This document shows, piece after piece, positions 45,807-53,960 of a stretch of 64,000 nt of DNA; the first letter of the stretch is position 1, and the number at the start of each line of letters is the position of its first letter. A model generated the notes under the pieces. It worked only from the letters and a program-made list of their open reading frames with translations. It was not told the origin of the DNA and did not search any database. Origin of the DNA: JAMQPK01 sp963782595 (GTDB lineage Bacteria; Acidobacteriota; Vicinamibacteria; Vicinamibacterales; JAMQPK01); NCBI GenBank assembly GCA_963782595.1, contig CAWAKJ010000002.1, forward strand, positions 620,001 through 684,000, in the 5' to 3' direction. Made by a program: the position numbers and the translations under genes.

Positions 45807-46460
45807 CTACAGCTGCTTCAGCTGCCGGCGGTGCTTGATGACCTCGAACAGCATCGGCAGGATCGACACGATGACGATGCCGATCGTCACGAGTGTGAAA
45901 TTTTCCTTGATGATCGGCACGTTGCCGAACAGGAAGCCCGCCCCCATGCAGATCGTGACCCAGCCGATGCCACCCGTAATGTTGTAGAACAGAAATGAGC
46001 CCGCGTTCATTTCGGCCGCGCCGGCCACAAACGGGAGGAACGTGCGGACGATGGGCACGAATCGGGCAAGGATGACGGCCTTGCCGCCGTGCAGTTCGAA
46101 GAACTCGTGGGCGCGCTTGATATGCAGAGGGTTGATCAACCGATGCGAAAACGCCGGACCGCCACCGAGGCCGAGTAGCCGTGGACCGATCCGGCGCCCG
46201 ATCGAGTAGTTCACCCCGTCGCCGAGAATCGCCGCGCCAATCAGGAGGACGTAACAGATCCAGGGGTTCAGCACGCCCGTCGCGCTGAGGGCGCCCACCG
46301 CGAACAGCAGCGAATCCCCAGGCAGGAATGGCGTGACCACCAGCCCGGTCTCCGCAAACACGATCGCGAACAAAAATCCGTAGACCCACGCGCCGTACTG
46401 CTGAACGAATTCGAGCAGGTGCCTGTCGAAATGGATGACGAAATCGATGAGATGCGACAT
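45807..46460 (-). CDS. DedA-family membrane protein
   Basis: A 217-residue polytopic protein. FAETGLVVTPFLPGDSLLFAVGAL near the N-terminus and RFVPIVRTFLPFVAGAAEM in the middle are the two DedA/SNARE-associated signatures, with the conserved acidic residue and Arg. Four to five transmembrane segments. DedA proteins act as lipid scramblases (undecaprenyl phosphate or phosphatidylethanolamine recycling) or support pH and envelope homeostasis. It lies 11 bp after the FtsB/DivIC-like gene on the same strand. Confidence 0.9.
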   Translation of the reverse strand: MSHLIDFVIHFDRHLLEFVQQYGAWVYGFLFAIVFAETGLVVTPFLPGDSLLFAVGALSATGVLNPWICYVLLIGAAILGDGVNYSIGRRIGPRLLGLGGGPAFSHRLINPLHIKRAHEFFELHGGKAVILARFVPIVRTFLPFVAGAAEMNAGSFLFYNITGGIGWVTICMGAGFLFGNVPIIKENFTLVTIGIVIVSILPMLFEVIKHRRQLKQL

Positions 46461-46471
46461 GCGCGGGCGGT

Positions 46472-46816
46472 TTACTTCCCGGTCGGCGGGTCGATATCGC
46501 GGATGATGAACAACTTCTCTCCCGGACTCATGAGACCTAACTCGCGCCTCGCGATCTCTTCGATCGCCGCGGGATCTTCCCGCAGCCGGCGTGCCTCCTC
46601 GCGGAGCGCGGCGTTTTCGGACCGGAGCCTCGCCAGGTCGGCCGTGAGATCATCATACTGTTTGCGGGCCCGGATTGTTGCGACGAGTCCCTGATCGCCG
46701 ACCAGCGCGTCGACGACGAGGACGCACACGACGAAGAAAAACAGCGCGGCGAAAATCCGCCGCCAGCGGCGCTGTGCCTGCTGAATGGCCGGGGTGGGGA
46801 GGGGTCGAGTGGGCAT
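46472..46816 (-). CDS. FtsB/DivIC-like septum formation initiator
   Basis: A 114-residue bitopic protein: short basic N-terminus, one transmembrane segment (IFAALFFFVVCVLVVDALVG), then a coiled coil (YDDLTADLARLRSENAALREEARRLRED) and the conserved IEEIARRELGLMSPGEKLFIIR motif. This is the FtsB/DivIC/FtsL-like layout. It would join FtsL and FtsQ at the septum. Divergent from cutA across an 84-bp AT-richer gap. Confidence 0.85.
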   Translation of the reverse strand: MPTRPLPTPAIQQAQRRWRRIFAALFFFVVCVLVVDALVGDQGLVATIRARKQYDDLTADLARLRSENAALREEARRLREDPAAIEEIARRELGLMSPGEKLFIIRDIDPPTGK

Positions 46817-46900
46817 TCGTCTGTAGTAAAGTCGCGTCCTTGTAGGTTAGTTAGTACCTTATTTTCGTCGAAAGTACAAGCAGGAAACAGGGGAACGAGG

Positions 46901-47224
46901 ATGGAAAGCGATTGCGTGGTCGTATGGACGACTCTTGCGAGCACGGCCGACGCCCGCCGGCTTGCATCAATTCTTGTCACCGAACGGCTGGCCGCCTGCG
47001 TCAACGTGCTCCCCGAGATGGAATCGACATACCGTTGGAAGGACGCGGTGGAGGTCGACCGCGAGCGGCAACTCATCATGAAGACGACAGCGCGCCGCGT
47101 GGCCGCGCTGCAGGCACGCCTTCACGAGCTGCACGACTACGACGTGCCTGAATTCATTGTCCTGCCGGTCGTCGGCGGCAGCGACGAGTATTTGAGCTGG
47201 ATTCGAGAATCGACAGCCGGGTGA
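46901..47224 (+). CDS. cutA: Divalent-cation tolerance protein CutA
   Basis: A 107-residue protein with the whole CutA1 pattern: VVVWTTLASTADARRLASILVTERLAACVNVLPEMESTYRWK, then LIMKTTARRVAALQARLHELHDYDVPEFIVLPVVGGSDEYLSWI. CutA1 forms a PII-like ferredoxin-fold trimer. Its role in copper tolerance is debated. Its stop overlaps the GTG of the RsbU-like phosphatase by 4 bp. Confidence 0.93.
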   Translation: MESDCVVVWTTLASTADARRLASILVTERLAACVNVLPEMESTYRWKDAVEVDRERQLIMKTTARRVAALQARLHELHDYDVPEFIVLPVVGGSDEYLSWIRESTAG

Positions 47225-49110
47225 GATCCATTCGCGCCATTCCCGCTCTGTGGGTTGCCGCAATCGCGCTCAAGGTACTGGTCTGGCTGGCCCCGGCCGA
47301 CCAGGTCGCGCTCGATCGTGCGGTCAATCTGACGCTCATAGCGCTTGCAGCCTTCACCACGTTTCGGCTTGTCCGCCTCACGCGCTCGGGAATCTTGTGG
47401 CGCGTCAGTCGGAAGCTGGTCCTCTCTTACATCCTGGTCGGTGCCGTCCCGATCCTGCTGCTCGTGACGTTTTCGGCGCTCGCGTTCCTCCTCATGTTCT
47501 TCGACATCGGATCGTACCTGGTCCGCGACCGGTTCGATGAGATTGTCGAGCAGGCGAGAGTGTTCGGCAGGACGACGCTGTTCGAGATCGAACGGGCCGA
47601 ACCGGCCGCGCGCGCGACCATCATCGAGCGGCGGCAGCTGGCTATTTCTGCGCGGTATCCGCACGCGTCGCTCAGCCTGGCCTCTCCGGACGAGCTGCCG
47701 AAGTGGCTGGCCGGTAAGAGCTTCTCGGGGTTGGTCGAGAACGGCGAGGCCGCTCGAGCCGTCGTGTTTTCCGACGGCCCCGCGCCGCGCCACGCCGTCG
47801 TCGTCGATCTTCCTGTCGCGGGCGCGTTGAGGGACGGCGAGCTGGAAGCGTCGGGAATCAGGCTCGGTGAGGAGCGGACTCGATCGATCTTCAACACCGT
47901 GACCTACTTGACGTATGTCGATTGGAAAACGGGCGCGGCCGAACGTACGCCGCCGGTGACGATGAGCGTCGATGTGTCGACGCTCTACAACTGGCTCGGC
48001 AGCTCTCGCGAAGGCGCGAATGCCGGGTTTCACCGCACACTCCTGGCGATGCTGGTCGGCATTGGCGCGTTGCTCCTGGTCATCGAGGTCATTGCCCTGG
48101 CCAACGGGCTCGCACTCGCGAGGACGATCACGTCGTCGGTTGACGAGTTGTTCGGCGGAACCGAGCGGGTGAAAAGCGGAGATTTCGAACGTCGAATCGC
48201 GGTCCGTTCGGACGATCAACTCGGTACGCTGGCGGCGTCGTTCAATGACATGACCGGGCGCATCCAGCATCTGCTGGCCGAACAGGACGAGAAGCGGCGG
48301 CTCGAGCAGGAACTGCGGATCGCGCGCGACATCCAGATGTCGCTGCTGCCCCAGGGGACCCTGAAGGCGCCCGGCATCTCGGTGGCCGCACTCTGCGCGC
48401 CCGCGAGAGAGGTGGGCGGCGACTACTATGACTTCCTGCCGCTTGCTGACGGGCGCGTCGGCCTGATCATTGCTGACGTGTCAGGTAAGGGTACGTCCGC
48501 GGCGCTGTACATGGCAGAGTTGAAGGGATTGATGCTGTCGCTCAGTCGCATTCACACGTCTCCGCGCGCGCTCCTCATCGAAGCGAACAGGATACTTGCG
48601 CCACATCTCGACAGCCGGAGCTTCATCACGATGACGTATGCCGTTGTGGACGCCGCGGCGGGCACCCTCACCTGCGCCCGCGCGGGTCACACGCCGTTCA
48701 TCAGAATTCAGGCCGAGGCGCCGGCCGGCCGTCGCGCCGAAGTGATGGCGCCTGACGGCATGGTACTGGGCCTCAATCTCGATAGCGGCGTTCGGTTCGA
48801 GCGTTGCCTGCAGGAACTGACGCTGCCGGTTGCGCGTGGCGATCTCATTTTCTTCTTCACCGACGGAATCAGCGAAGCGATGAACGAGCGCGGAGACTGC
48901 TTCGGCGACGAGCGGTTGAGCGCCGTTCTCGAAGCCATGGCGGACGAGCCGCCCGAGGCGATTCGCGACGGCGTGACCAAAGCCATCAGCGCGTTTGTGC
49001 AGGGACAGCCGCAGCACGATGACATTACGATGGTGATCCTGAAGATCGATCAACCAGCCGCGATCGCCGCGATCGGAGCGGGGCGAGGGGCCCCCGCGAC
49101 AAATGAATGA
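47221..49110 (+). CDS. Membrane RsbU/SpoIIE-type PP2C phosphatase with HAMP domain
   Basis: A 629-residue protein starting at GTG 47221. Two or three N-terminal hydrophobic segments, an extracytoplasmic sensor region (about residues 95-275), another membrane segment (LLAMLVGIGALLLVIEVIALA), a HAMP linker (TSSVDELFGGTERVKSGDFERRI) and a coiled coil. The C-terminal PP2C/SpoIIE phosphatase has metal motifs REVGGDYYDFL, LIIADVSGKGTSAALYM and QHDDITMVIL. These enzymes dephosphorylate anti-anti-sigma factors, linking an envelope signal to a sigma-factor switch. No partner STAS or RsbW-like gene is in the window. Overlaps the next gene by 8 bp. Confidence 0.87.
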   Translation: MRSIRAIPALWVAAIALKVLVWLAPADQVALDRAVNLTLIALAAFTTFRLVRLTRSGILWRVSRKLVLSYILVGAVPILLLVTFSALAFLLMFFDIGSYLVRDRFDEIVEQARVFGRTTLFEIERAEPAARATIIERRQLAISARYPHASLSLASPDELPKWLAGKSFSGLVENGEAARAVVFSDGPAPRHAVVVDLPVAGALRDGELEASGIRLGEERTRSIFNTVTYLTYVDWKTGAAERTPPVTMSVDVSTLYNWLGSSREGANAGFHRTLLAMLVGIGALLLVIEVIALANGLALARTITSSVDELFGGTERVKSGDFERRIAVRSDDQLGTLAASFNDMTGRIQHLLAEQDEKRRLEQELRIARDIQMSLLPQGTLKAPGISVAALCAPAREVGGDYYDFLPLADGRVGLIIADVSGKGTSAALYMAELKGLMLSLSRIHTSPRALLIEANRILAPHLDSRSFITMTYAVVDAAAGTLTCARAGHTPFIRIQAEAPAGRRAEVMAPDGMVLGLNLDSGVRFERCLQELTLPVARGDLIFFFTDGISEAMNERGDCFGDERLSAVLEAMADEPPEAIRDGVTKAISAFVQGQPQHDDITMVILKIDQPAAIAAIGAGRGAPATNE

Positions 49111-50047
49111 GCTGACGGTCGTGTTCACCAGTGCGTCCGACATCGAAAGCCGCGTGGTTCGCGGCCTGCTCGAGAGTCATGGGATTGCGTCGCTGGTGTC
49201 CTCAGGCGCGCCGCAATCGATTTTTCCGGTGGGCGTCGGGGGCATCGCCGAAGTCAGGATTGCGGTGCGGCGCGAAGACGCCGACGAAGCGCGGCGCGTC
49301 ATCGACAGCCATCGGGTCGACCAGACGGGCAGCCGAGTGATTCTGCTACGTGGCGAAATCTCGGCGCTCGAGCGGCGCGCGGGGTACACCTTCCGCGACC
49401 CGGGACTGCTCGAGCACGCGCTCACGCACACGTCTCGCGCTAACGAGGATGTCAGCGGCGGCGTCTTCGACAACGAGTCGCTGGAGTTTCTGGGCGATGC
49501 GGTACTCGGCTTTGCCATCGCCGACCTGCTGTTCCGCCGTTTCCCGGACCGGGACGAAGGCTGGAAGTCGAAGATGAAAGCCGCGCTCGTCTCCACCGCT
49601 TCGCTGGCCAGGCTTGGCGAACGCCTGGAGCTGGGCGAGCACCTGCTGCTCGGCCGGGGAGAGGAGAAGACCGGCGGCCGCCGCAAGCAGGCGCTGGTGG
49701 CCGACGGCTACGAGGCCCTGATTGCGGCGATTTATCTCGACGGCGGCATCGAACAGGCGACGGCGTTCATCGCCCGGCAGTTCGAGGATCTCATCAACGA
49801 GGCGCGGATGCCGGCCGCCGCGTTTCACGATTTCAAATCGGCGCTGCAGGAGCGTGTACAGTCAGCCGGCGGTCCGCTGCCTGAATACACCGTGATCGGT
49901 GAAACCGGCCCCGATCATCACAAGACGTTTCAGGTGCGTGTGCGTGTGGGCGGAAAGCCGATGGCCGAAGCCGTAGGGCGCAGCAAGAAAGAAGCAGAGC
50001 AGGAGGCGGCTCGGCTGGCGCTCGAGAATCTAAAATCTGAAATCTAG
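49103..50047 (+). CDS. rnc: RNase III with N-terminal DUF2007 domain
   Basis: A 314-residue single frame. Residues 1-70 (LTVVFTSASDIESRVVRGLLESHGIASLVSSG, IRIAV-type strand, DADEARRVIDSH) resemble DUF2007, a small PII-like signalling fold. Residues 85-310 are RNase III: FRDPGLLEHALTHTSR, the NESLEFLGDAVLG signature, DGYEALIAAIYLDGG with the second catalytic Glu, then a double-stranded-RNA-binding domain (DFKSALQERVQ, GRSKKEAEQEAARLAL). It cleaves structured RNA during rRNA and mRNA processing. Typical RNase III is about 230 residues, so the extra domain is a real extension unless an internal start is used. The last codons lie in an intergenic heptamer repeat. Confidence 0.9.
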   Translation: MNELTVVFTSASDIESRVVRGLLESHGIASLVSSGAPQSIFPVGVGGIAEVRIAVRREDADEARRVIDSHRVDQTGSRVILLRGEISALERRAGYTFRDPGLLEHALTHTSRANEDVSGGVFDNESLEFLGDAVLGFAIADLLFRRFPDRDEGWKSKMKAALVSTASLARLGERLELGEHLLLGRGEEKTGGRRKQALVADGYEALIAAIYLDGGIEQATAFIARQFEDLINEARMPAAAFHDFKSALQERVQSAGGPLPEYTVIGETGPDHHKTFQVRVRVGGKPMAEAVGRSKKEAEQEAARLALENLKSEI

Positions 50048-50107
50048 AATCTACAATCTGAAGCGCAGATTCTAGTTTCTAGATTCTAGATTCTAGTTTC
50101 TAGATTC
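50026..50107. repeat. Heptamer-built hairpin forming both gene ends
   Basis: Five 7-mers of the form NAATCTR (50026-50060), loop AAGCG (50061-50065), then six 7-mers of the complementary form YAG[AT]TTC (50066-50107). It begins inside the rnc frame and encodes NLKSEI plus the TAG stop. It also reaches the stop codon (50106-50108) of the opposite-strand ATPase gene. Shares the TAGATTC word with 53916-53957. Confidence 0.75.
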
Positions 50108-51293
50108 AATCTATCTCAATAATGCCCCACGGCTTGCGGTCGTCATCGGTAAGCTCGCTCTCGCCGCCGCCAGCCACGACCATCGCGGGCTCGGGTTGCG
50201 GCAACCGGCTCAACGCATAGGACTGTACCTCGCGCGCGACGTCTTCATCGGACGGGCACGAGGGCCGGCAGTAGAGCCGCACCCAGACACGCAGCAGGGG
50301 ATCGGTGAAGCTGTAGCGCTTGCGCTGCGACACGATCAGGTCCACGTCTTCGAGCCAGGACAAGTAATCCTTCGTCGATCCCGGCGTGCGCCTGAGGCGG
50401 TGCGCCACCTCGGTGAGCGTGAGCGGCTCTTCGTGCGCGAGGATTTCGAGGATGGCCTTCAACGCGCCGTATCCGCGCGCGCGATGCAGGCGCAGCTCGT
50501 AGCACGATGCGCACGTGGCGGCGAGACGGCCGTCCGGTGACAACAACGACGTGAGCGCGCTTACCGGATCGCCGACGCCCTGACTGTCGACCATCTGACT
50601 CAAGGCTTCGCCGATCGCGAGCGCATAGCCGACGCGACCATCCGAAAGCGTGTAGACCGCGCGCGCCAGCGCTTCGGCCGCCGCACCATCGCGCAGCATG
50701 GCGTGGCCGCCGTCGATCGACAGCATGAGGTCGCGAACTTCCGCCGAGGAGAGGGGCGGCACGTGGACGACCTCGAACCTCGCGGTGGCATCCCTCAGAA
50801 GTCTATGAGCCCGTGAGACATACCGCGTCGTCAGTACGAAGCGGTTCGGGCTGTTCGCGAGCGTTTTCAGCAGCTCGCGGAGCGCCGTTCGCAATCCGGG
50901 AAAACTTTCGAACGTGCGCAGTTCGAGGACTTCGTCGAGCAGGAATGTTGCCGGCTCGTTGCCGCCGCCGGTTCTCGTTTGATCGAGAAACGCAAGCGTG
51001 GCATCGAAGGCCTCGCGTGCAGACGCCGGCTCACTGCGAGTCGGTACCCGGAATGGCGACGCCTTGACGATGGCGTTGTAGAAACGCTCGGGCGTTGTCG
51101 CGGAGCGTTCGAGATCGATGTGCTGGCATTGCGTGCGGCCGAACCGCTCGCGCAGACGATAGAGCAGATGCGTGCGGCCCGTGCGGAAATCGCCGAGCAG
51201 CACCGGAATGCGCGATGGGGAGGCTTCGACTCCGGCGACAAGGCGCCGTTCGAGTGCAGGTCTGGACGCCGTCAAGGTTTCGTGTGTGGGCAC
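50106..51293 (-). CDS. ATPase-wHTH protein with altered Walker A
   Basis: About 395 residues from GTG 51293; the frame extends to TTG 51386 through AT-rich DNA, so the start is uncertain. It opens with ASRPALERRLVAGVEASPSRIPVLLGDFRTGRTHLLYRL, a P-loop whose usual Lys is Arg (GDFRTGRT). Walker B FLLDEVLEL and a sensor-like FVLTTRYVSR follow. The C-terminal winged helix LTLTEVAHRLRRTPGSTKDYLSWLEDVDLI and YSFTDPLLRVWVRLY match the archaeal-type/STAND-like ATPase family. Role unknown; such proteins often act as nucleotide switches or regulators. Divergent from purA. Confidence 0.65.
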   Translation of the reverse strand: MPTHETLTASRPALERRLVAGVEASPSRIPVLLGDFRTGRTHLLYRLRERFGRTQCQHIDLERSATTPERFYNAIVKASPFRVPTRSEPASAREAFDATLAFLDQTRTGGGNEPATFLLDEVLELRTFESFPGLRTALRELLKTLANSPNRFVLTTRYVSRAHRLLRDATARFEVVHVPPLSSAEVRDLMLSIDGGHAMLRDGAAAEALARAVYTLSDGRVGYALAIGEALSQMVDSQGVGDPVSALTSLLSPDGRLAATCASCYELRLHRARGYGALKAILEILAHEEPLTLTEVAHRLRRTPGSTKDYLSWLEDVDLIVSQRKRYSFTDPLLRVWVRLYCRPSCPSDEDVAREVQSYALSRLPQPEPAMVVAGGGESELTDDDRKPWGIIEID

Positions 51294-51473
51294 GGATGAG
51301 TGAAGAGCGTTCGCGAAAGAAAGACAGACGTTAAGACCGCGCGCCTGAGTTGTCAATTTGAAAATAAAAAAAAAATTGTTTGACAAGTCGCACGCGACGT
51401 CGTGCGAAGTTCACGACGTGTCCACTTTTGTAATTCTCAGGGAAATTGCCTGACAATGTAGAATGTGTCCGCC

Positions 51474-52775
51474 ATGAACATCGCAGTACTCGGCGCGCAG
51501 TGGGGAGACGAGGGCAAAGGCAAGGTCGTCGATCTGCTGACGCCGCACTTCGCCGTCGTTGCACGTTACCAGGGTGGACACAACGCCGGTCACACAGTGT
51601 ACGTCGACAGCCGGAAGATCATTTTGCGGCTGCTGCCGTCGGGCATCCTGCACTCACACGTCACGTGCGCTATCGGTAACGGCGTCGTCGTCGATCCGCA
51701 GGCGCTGTTTACGGAAATCGACGAGCTCGGGCGGCTCGGCTACGACGTCAACAACCGCCTGCTCATCAGCGAACGCGCCCATCTGATCCTTCCGTATCAT
51801 CGCGAGCTTGATCTGTTGTCCGAGGCGAGGCGTGGCGAGCGCAAGATCGGGACGACATCGCGCGGGATCGGGCCCGCCTACGAGGACAAGATCGGTCGCC
51901 GCGGCATCCGTGTGTGCGACCTCTTCGATCGCTCAGGCCTGGAGCAGGAGATCCGCGAGAACGTGCAGGCCCGCAACCGCCTGATCAAGGAATCGCAGCT
52001 CGACTGGCGGCCGTTGTTCGACCAGATGCTCGCGTACGGCGAGCGGATGAAGCCGTGGGTGACCGATGTCTCATTGTTTCTGGCCAAAACGAGCGCATCG
52101 GGGCAGCCGGTGCTCTTCGAGGGTGCCCAGGGGACGCTGCTCGACATCGATCACGGCACCTATCCGTTCGTGACGTCGTCGAATTCAACGATCGGTGGGG
52201 TGTGCACGGGACTCGGGGTCAGCCCGAAGATGATTAACGGCGTCTTAGGCGTCGTCAAAGCCTACGCGACGCGGGTGGGGGAAGGTCCGATGCCGACCGA
52301 GTTGCTAGGCGGGGCCGGCGACCGGCTTCGCGACAGCGGCAAAGAATTCGGTTCGGTCACCGGACGCCCGCGCCGGTGCGGCTGGTACGACGCCGTGGTC
52401 GCCCGCTACGCCGCGCGCATCAACGGCCTCGACAGCGTCGCGCTGACGAAGCTCGATGTGCTCGACGGCCTCGACGAGATCAAGGTGTGCACGGGATACA
52501 GCCACGGGGGTCACACCATTACCGAATGGCCGGCGGACTTGAACGTGCTGGCGAAGTGCGAACCGGTGTACGAGACGCTGCCAGGCTGGAGCCGGCCGAG
52601 CTCGGGAGCGACGCGCTACGAGGATCTGCCGCGCGAAGCGCAGCGATACGTCTCATTCCTCGAGGAAGTCAGCGGCGTGCCCGTGTCGATTGTGTCGACG
52701 GGATCGGGTCGCGGCGACACGATCATCAGGGAAAAATCTGCCGCGGCAGAGTGGTTCAGTGTCAGCGCCAGATAG
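51474..52775 (+). CDS. purA: Adenylosuccinate synthetase
   Basis: About 433 residues from ATG 51474 (a GTG at 51465 is also in frame). VLGAQWGDEGKGKVVDLLTPHF is the GTP/IMP site, followed by QGGHNAGHTVY with the catalytic His, GTTSRGIGPAYEDKI, EGAQGTLLDIDHGTYPFVTSSN and GRPRRCGWYDAV. It catalyses GTP-dependent joining of aspartate to IMP, the first committed step to AMP. TAGAAT at 51459-51464 is a possible -10 box close to the start. Its 3' end overlaps the convergent PilZ gene by 14 bp. Confidence 0.95.
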   Translation: MNIAVLGAQWGDEGKGKVVDLLTPHFAVVARYQGGHNAGHTVYVDSRKIILRLLPSGILHSHVTCAIGNGVVVDPQALFTEIDELGRLGYDVNNRLLISERAHLILPYHRELDLLSEARRGERKIGTTSRGIGPAYEDKIGRRGIRVCDLFDRSGLEQEIRENVQARNRLIKESQLDWRPLFDQMLAYGERMKPWVTDVSLFLAKTSASGQPVLFEGAQGTLLDIDHGTYPFVTSSNSTIGGVCTGLGVSPKMINGVLGVVKAYATRVGEGPMPTELLGGAGDRLRDSGKEFGSVTGRPRRCGWYDAVVARYAARINGLDSVALTKLDVLDGLDEIKVCTGYSHGGHTITEWPADLNVLAKCEPVYETLPGWSRPSSGATRYEDLPREAQRYVSFLEEVSGVPVSIVSTGSGRGDTIIREKSAAAEWFSVSAR

Positions 52776-53481
52776 ACACGTGCTGTTTCGACGAAGTCTC
52801 GTGACGCTTGCAGAAGGCATCCACCGTTTTCGCATCGGCGTCCTTGAACTCGACGCCTGCCCGATAACGTGACACGCCCCCGGGAATCTCGAAAGACACC
52901 CACACGACGGAGCCGCCCAGTCGGACCACCCCGCGCTCGTCGGTTAGCGCCATCCGAATGATCTGCCCGGGCTTCAGCGCGGCTGGCGAAAGGATCTGTG
53001 CGCCTTCCGTGGAGAGGTCGATGAGTTCCGAGAGCATACCGTCGACGTGTGTCGCGGTCGCATCCGCCATTCGAAAGCGAATTGCACGGCGCGTCCCTCG
53101 GTAGTCGAGACTCGCTGCAGGAGGCGCGAGGGTATCGACAGCCACCGCGGTCTCGGTGGCGCCGGCGGCCGCCGACCGTGCAGGTGGCGTTCTGCGTGGC
53201 GACACACGCGCGTAGGTGCCGTCATGGGCCACGATTCGAACTTCGACGCGCGCGAGCGCCGGATCCATCTTGATGCGATTGATGAGCGCGGCGCCACGCG
53301 AAGTCGCGGCGAAGAGCCGTTCGAATGCCACCACGTGCGGGCGTCGCGACACGATCGCGTTGAACGCCTCGAGAGGCTCGCTATCGCTGAAGGTCAGGAC
53401 CTCGCCGATCACGCCGGTGAACCGCCTGAGTGCATCGTGCAGTTGCCTCGCACCCACGACGATCGTGCAGGGCTCTGACAT
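52762..53481 (-). CDS. PilZ-domain protein
   Basis: A 239-residue protein. Residues 1-95 resemble a receiver-like alpha/beta domain (TIVVGARQLHDALRRF, RRPHVVAFERLFA) without a clear phospho-acceptor set. An Ala/Pro-rich linker follows. Residues about 125-235 form a PilZ domain with RGTRRAIRFRM (RxxxR) and ELIDLSTEGAQIL (DxSxxG), the cyclic-di-GMP-binding pair. It may adjust motility, adhesion or polysaccharide output in response to c-di-GMP. Its end overlaps purA by 14 bp on the opposite strand. Confidence 0.82.
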   Translation of the reverse strand: MSEPCTIVVGARQLHDALRRFTGVIGEVLTFSDSEPLEAFNAIVSRRPHVVAFERLFAATSRGAALINRIKMDPALARVEVRIVAHDGTYARVSPRRTPPARSAAAGATETAVAVDTLAPPAASLDYRGTRRAIRFRMADATATHVDGMLSELIDLSTEGAQILSPAALKPGQIIRMALTDERGVVRLGGSVVWVSFEIPGGVSRYRAGVEFKDADAKTVDAFCKRHETSSKQHVSIWR

Positions 53482-53505
53482 GAACGTCCAAGTTTACTGT
53501 AGAAT
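53475..53505 (+). promoter_or_regulatory. Possible promoter of the PII gene
   Basis: CTGACA (53475-53480) and TAGAAT (53500-53505) are 19 bp apart, upstream of the PII start at 53558. The -35 part overlaps the PilZ start codon, so the divergent genes share the control region. Spacing is longer than ideal. Confidence 0.3.
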
Positions 53506-53557
53506 TCGCGCGCAGTACCGCGTACCCGCGTACCGACAGACGACTTCCGACAAAAGC

Positions 53558-53887
53558 ATGAAGCTCATAAAGTGCATCATTCGTCCAAACAAGGTCGAAG
53601 AAGTCCGTGAAGCTCTCGAGAAGGCCTCTGTGTCCGGCATGACGATTACAGAAGTGCGTGGCCACGGACGTCAGAAAGGCCACAAGGCGGTGTACCGCGG
53701 CCGCGAGTACGACGTGAGCCTGCTGCCCAAGACGATGATCGAGATGGCCGTGTCTGACGATCGTGTCGACGACGTGATTGCCGTCGTGATGAACACAGCG
53801 CGCACGGGGGATATCGGCGACGGACGGATCTGGGTGATGTCGATCGAGGAGGGGTATAACATACGGACAGCCGCACGGGACATGTAG
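53558..53887 (+). CDS. glnB: Nitrogen regulatory protein PII
   Basis: About 109 residues from ATG 53558; upstream in-frame codons belong to the divergent control region. MKLIKCIIRPNKVEEVREAL, then ITEVRGHGRQKGHKAVYRG, where the T-loop keeps Tyr in REYDVSLLPK for possible uridylylation, and NTARTGDIGDGRIWV. It senses 2-oxoglutarate and ATP/ADP and controls nitrogen transport and assimilation. glnA, amtB and glnD are not in this window, so GlnB versus GlnK is undecided. Confidence 0.93.
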   Translation: MKLIKCIIRPNKVEEVREALEKASVSGMTITEVRGHGRQKGHKAVYRGREYDVSLLPKTMIEMAVSDDRVDDVIAVVMNTARTGDIGDGRIWVMSIEEGYNIRTAARDM

Positions 53888-53915
53888 AGAGACGCGAACT
53901 AGATCTCGCAGCTCC

Positions 53916-53957
53916 TAGATTCTAGATTCTAGATTTTAGATTCTAGATTTTAGTTTC
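53916..53957. repeat. TAGATTC tandem heptamer array
   Basis: Five TAGATTY heptamers and a sixth variant TAGTTTC run without gap between the PII stop (53887) and the frame-corrected nadK stop (53961). Same word as in the hairpin at 50026-50107. Here only one orientation is present, so it would not fold into the same hairpin. Marks a convergent gene junction. Confidence 0.65.
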
Positions 53958-53960
53958 AGA

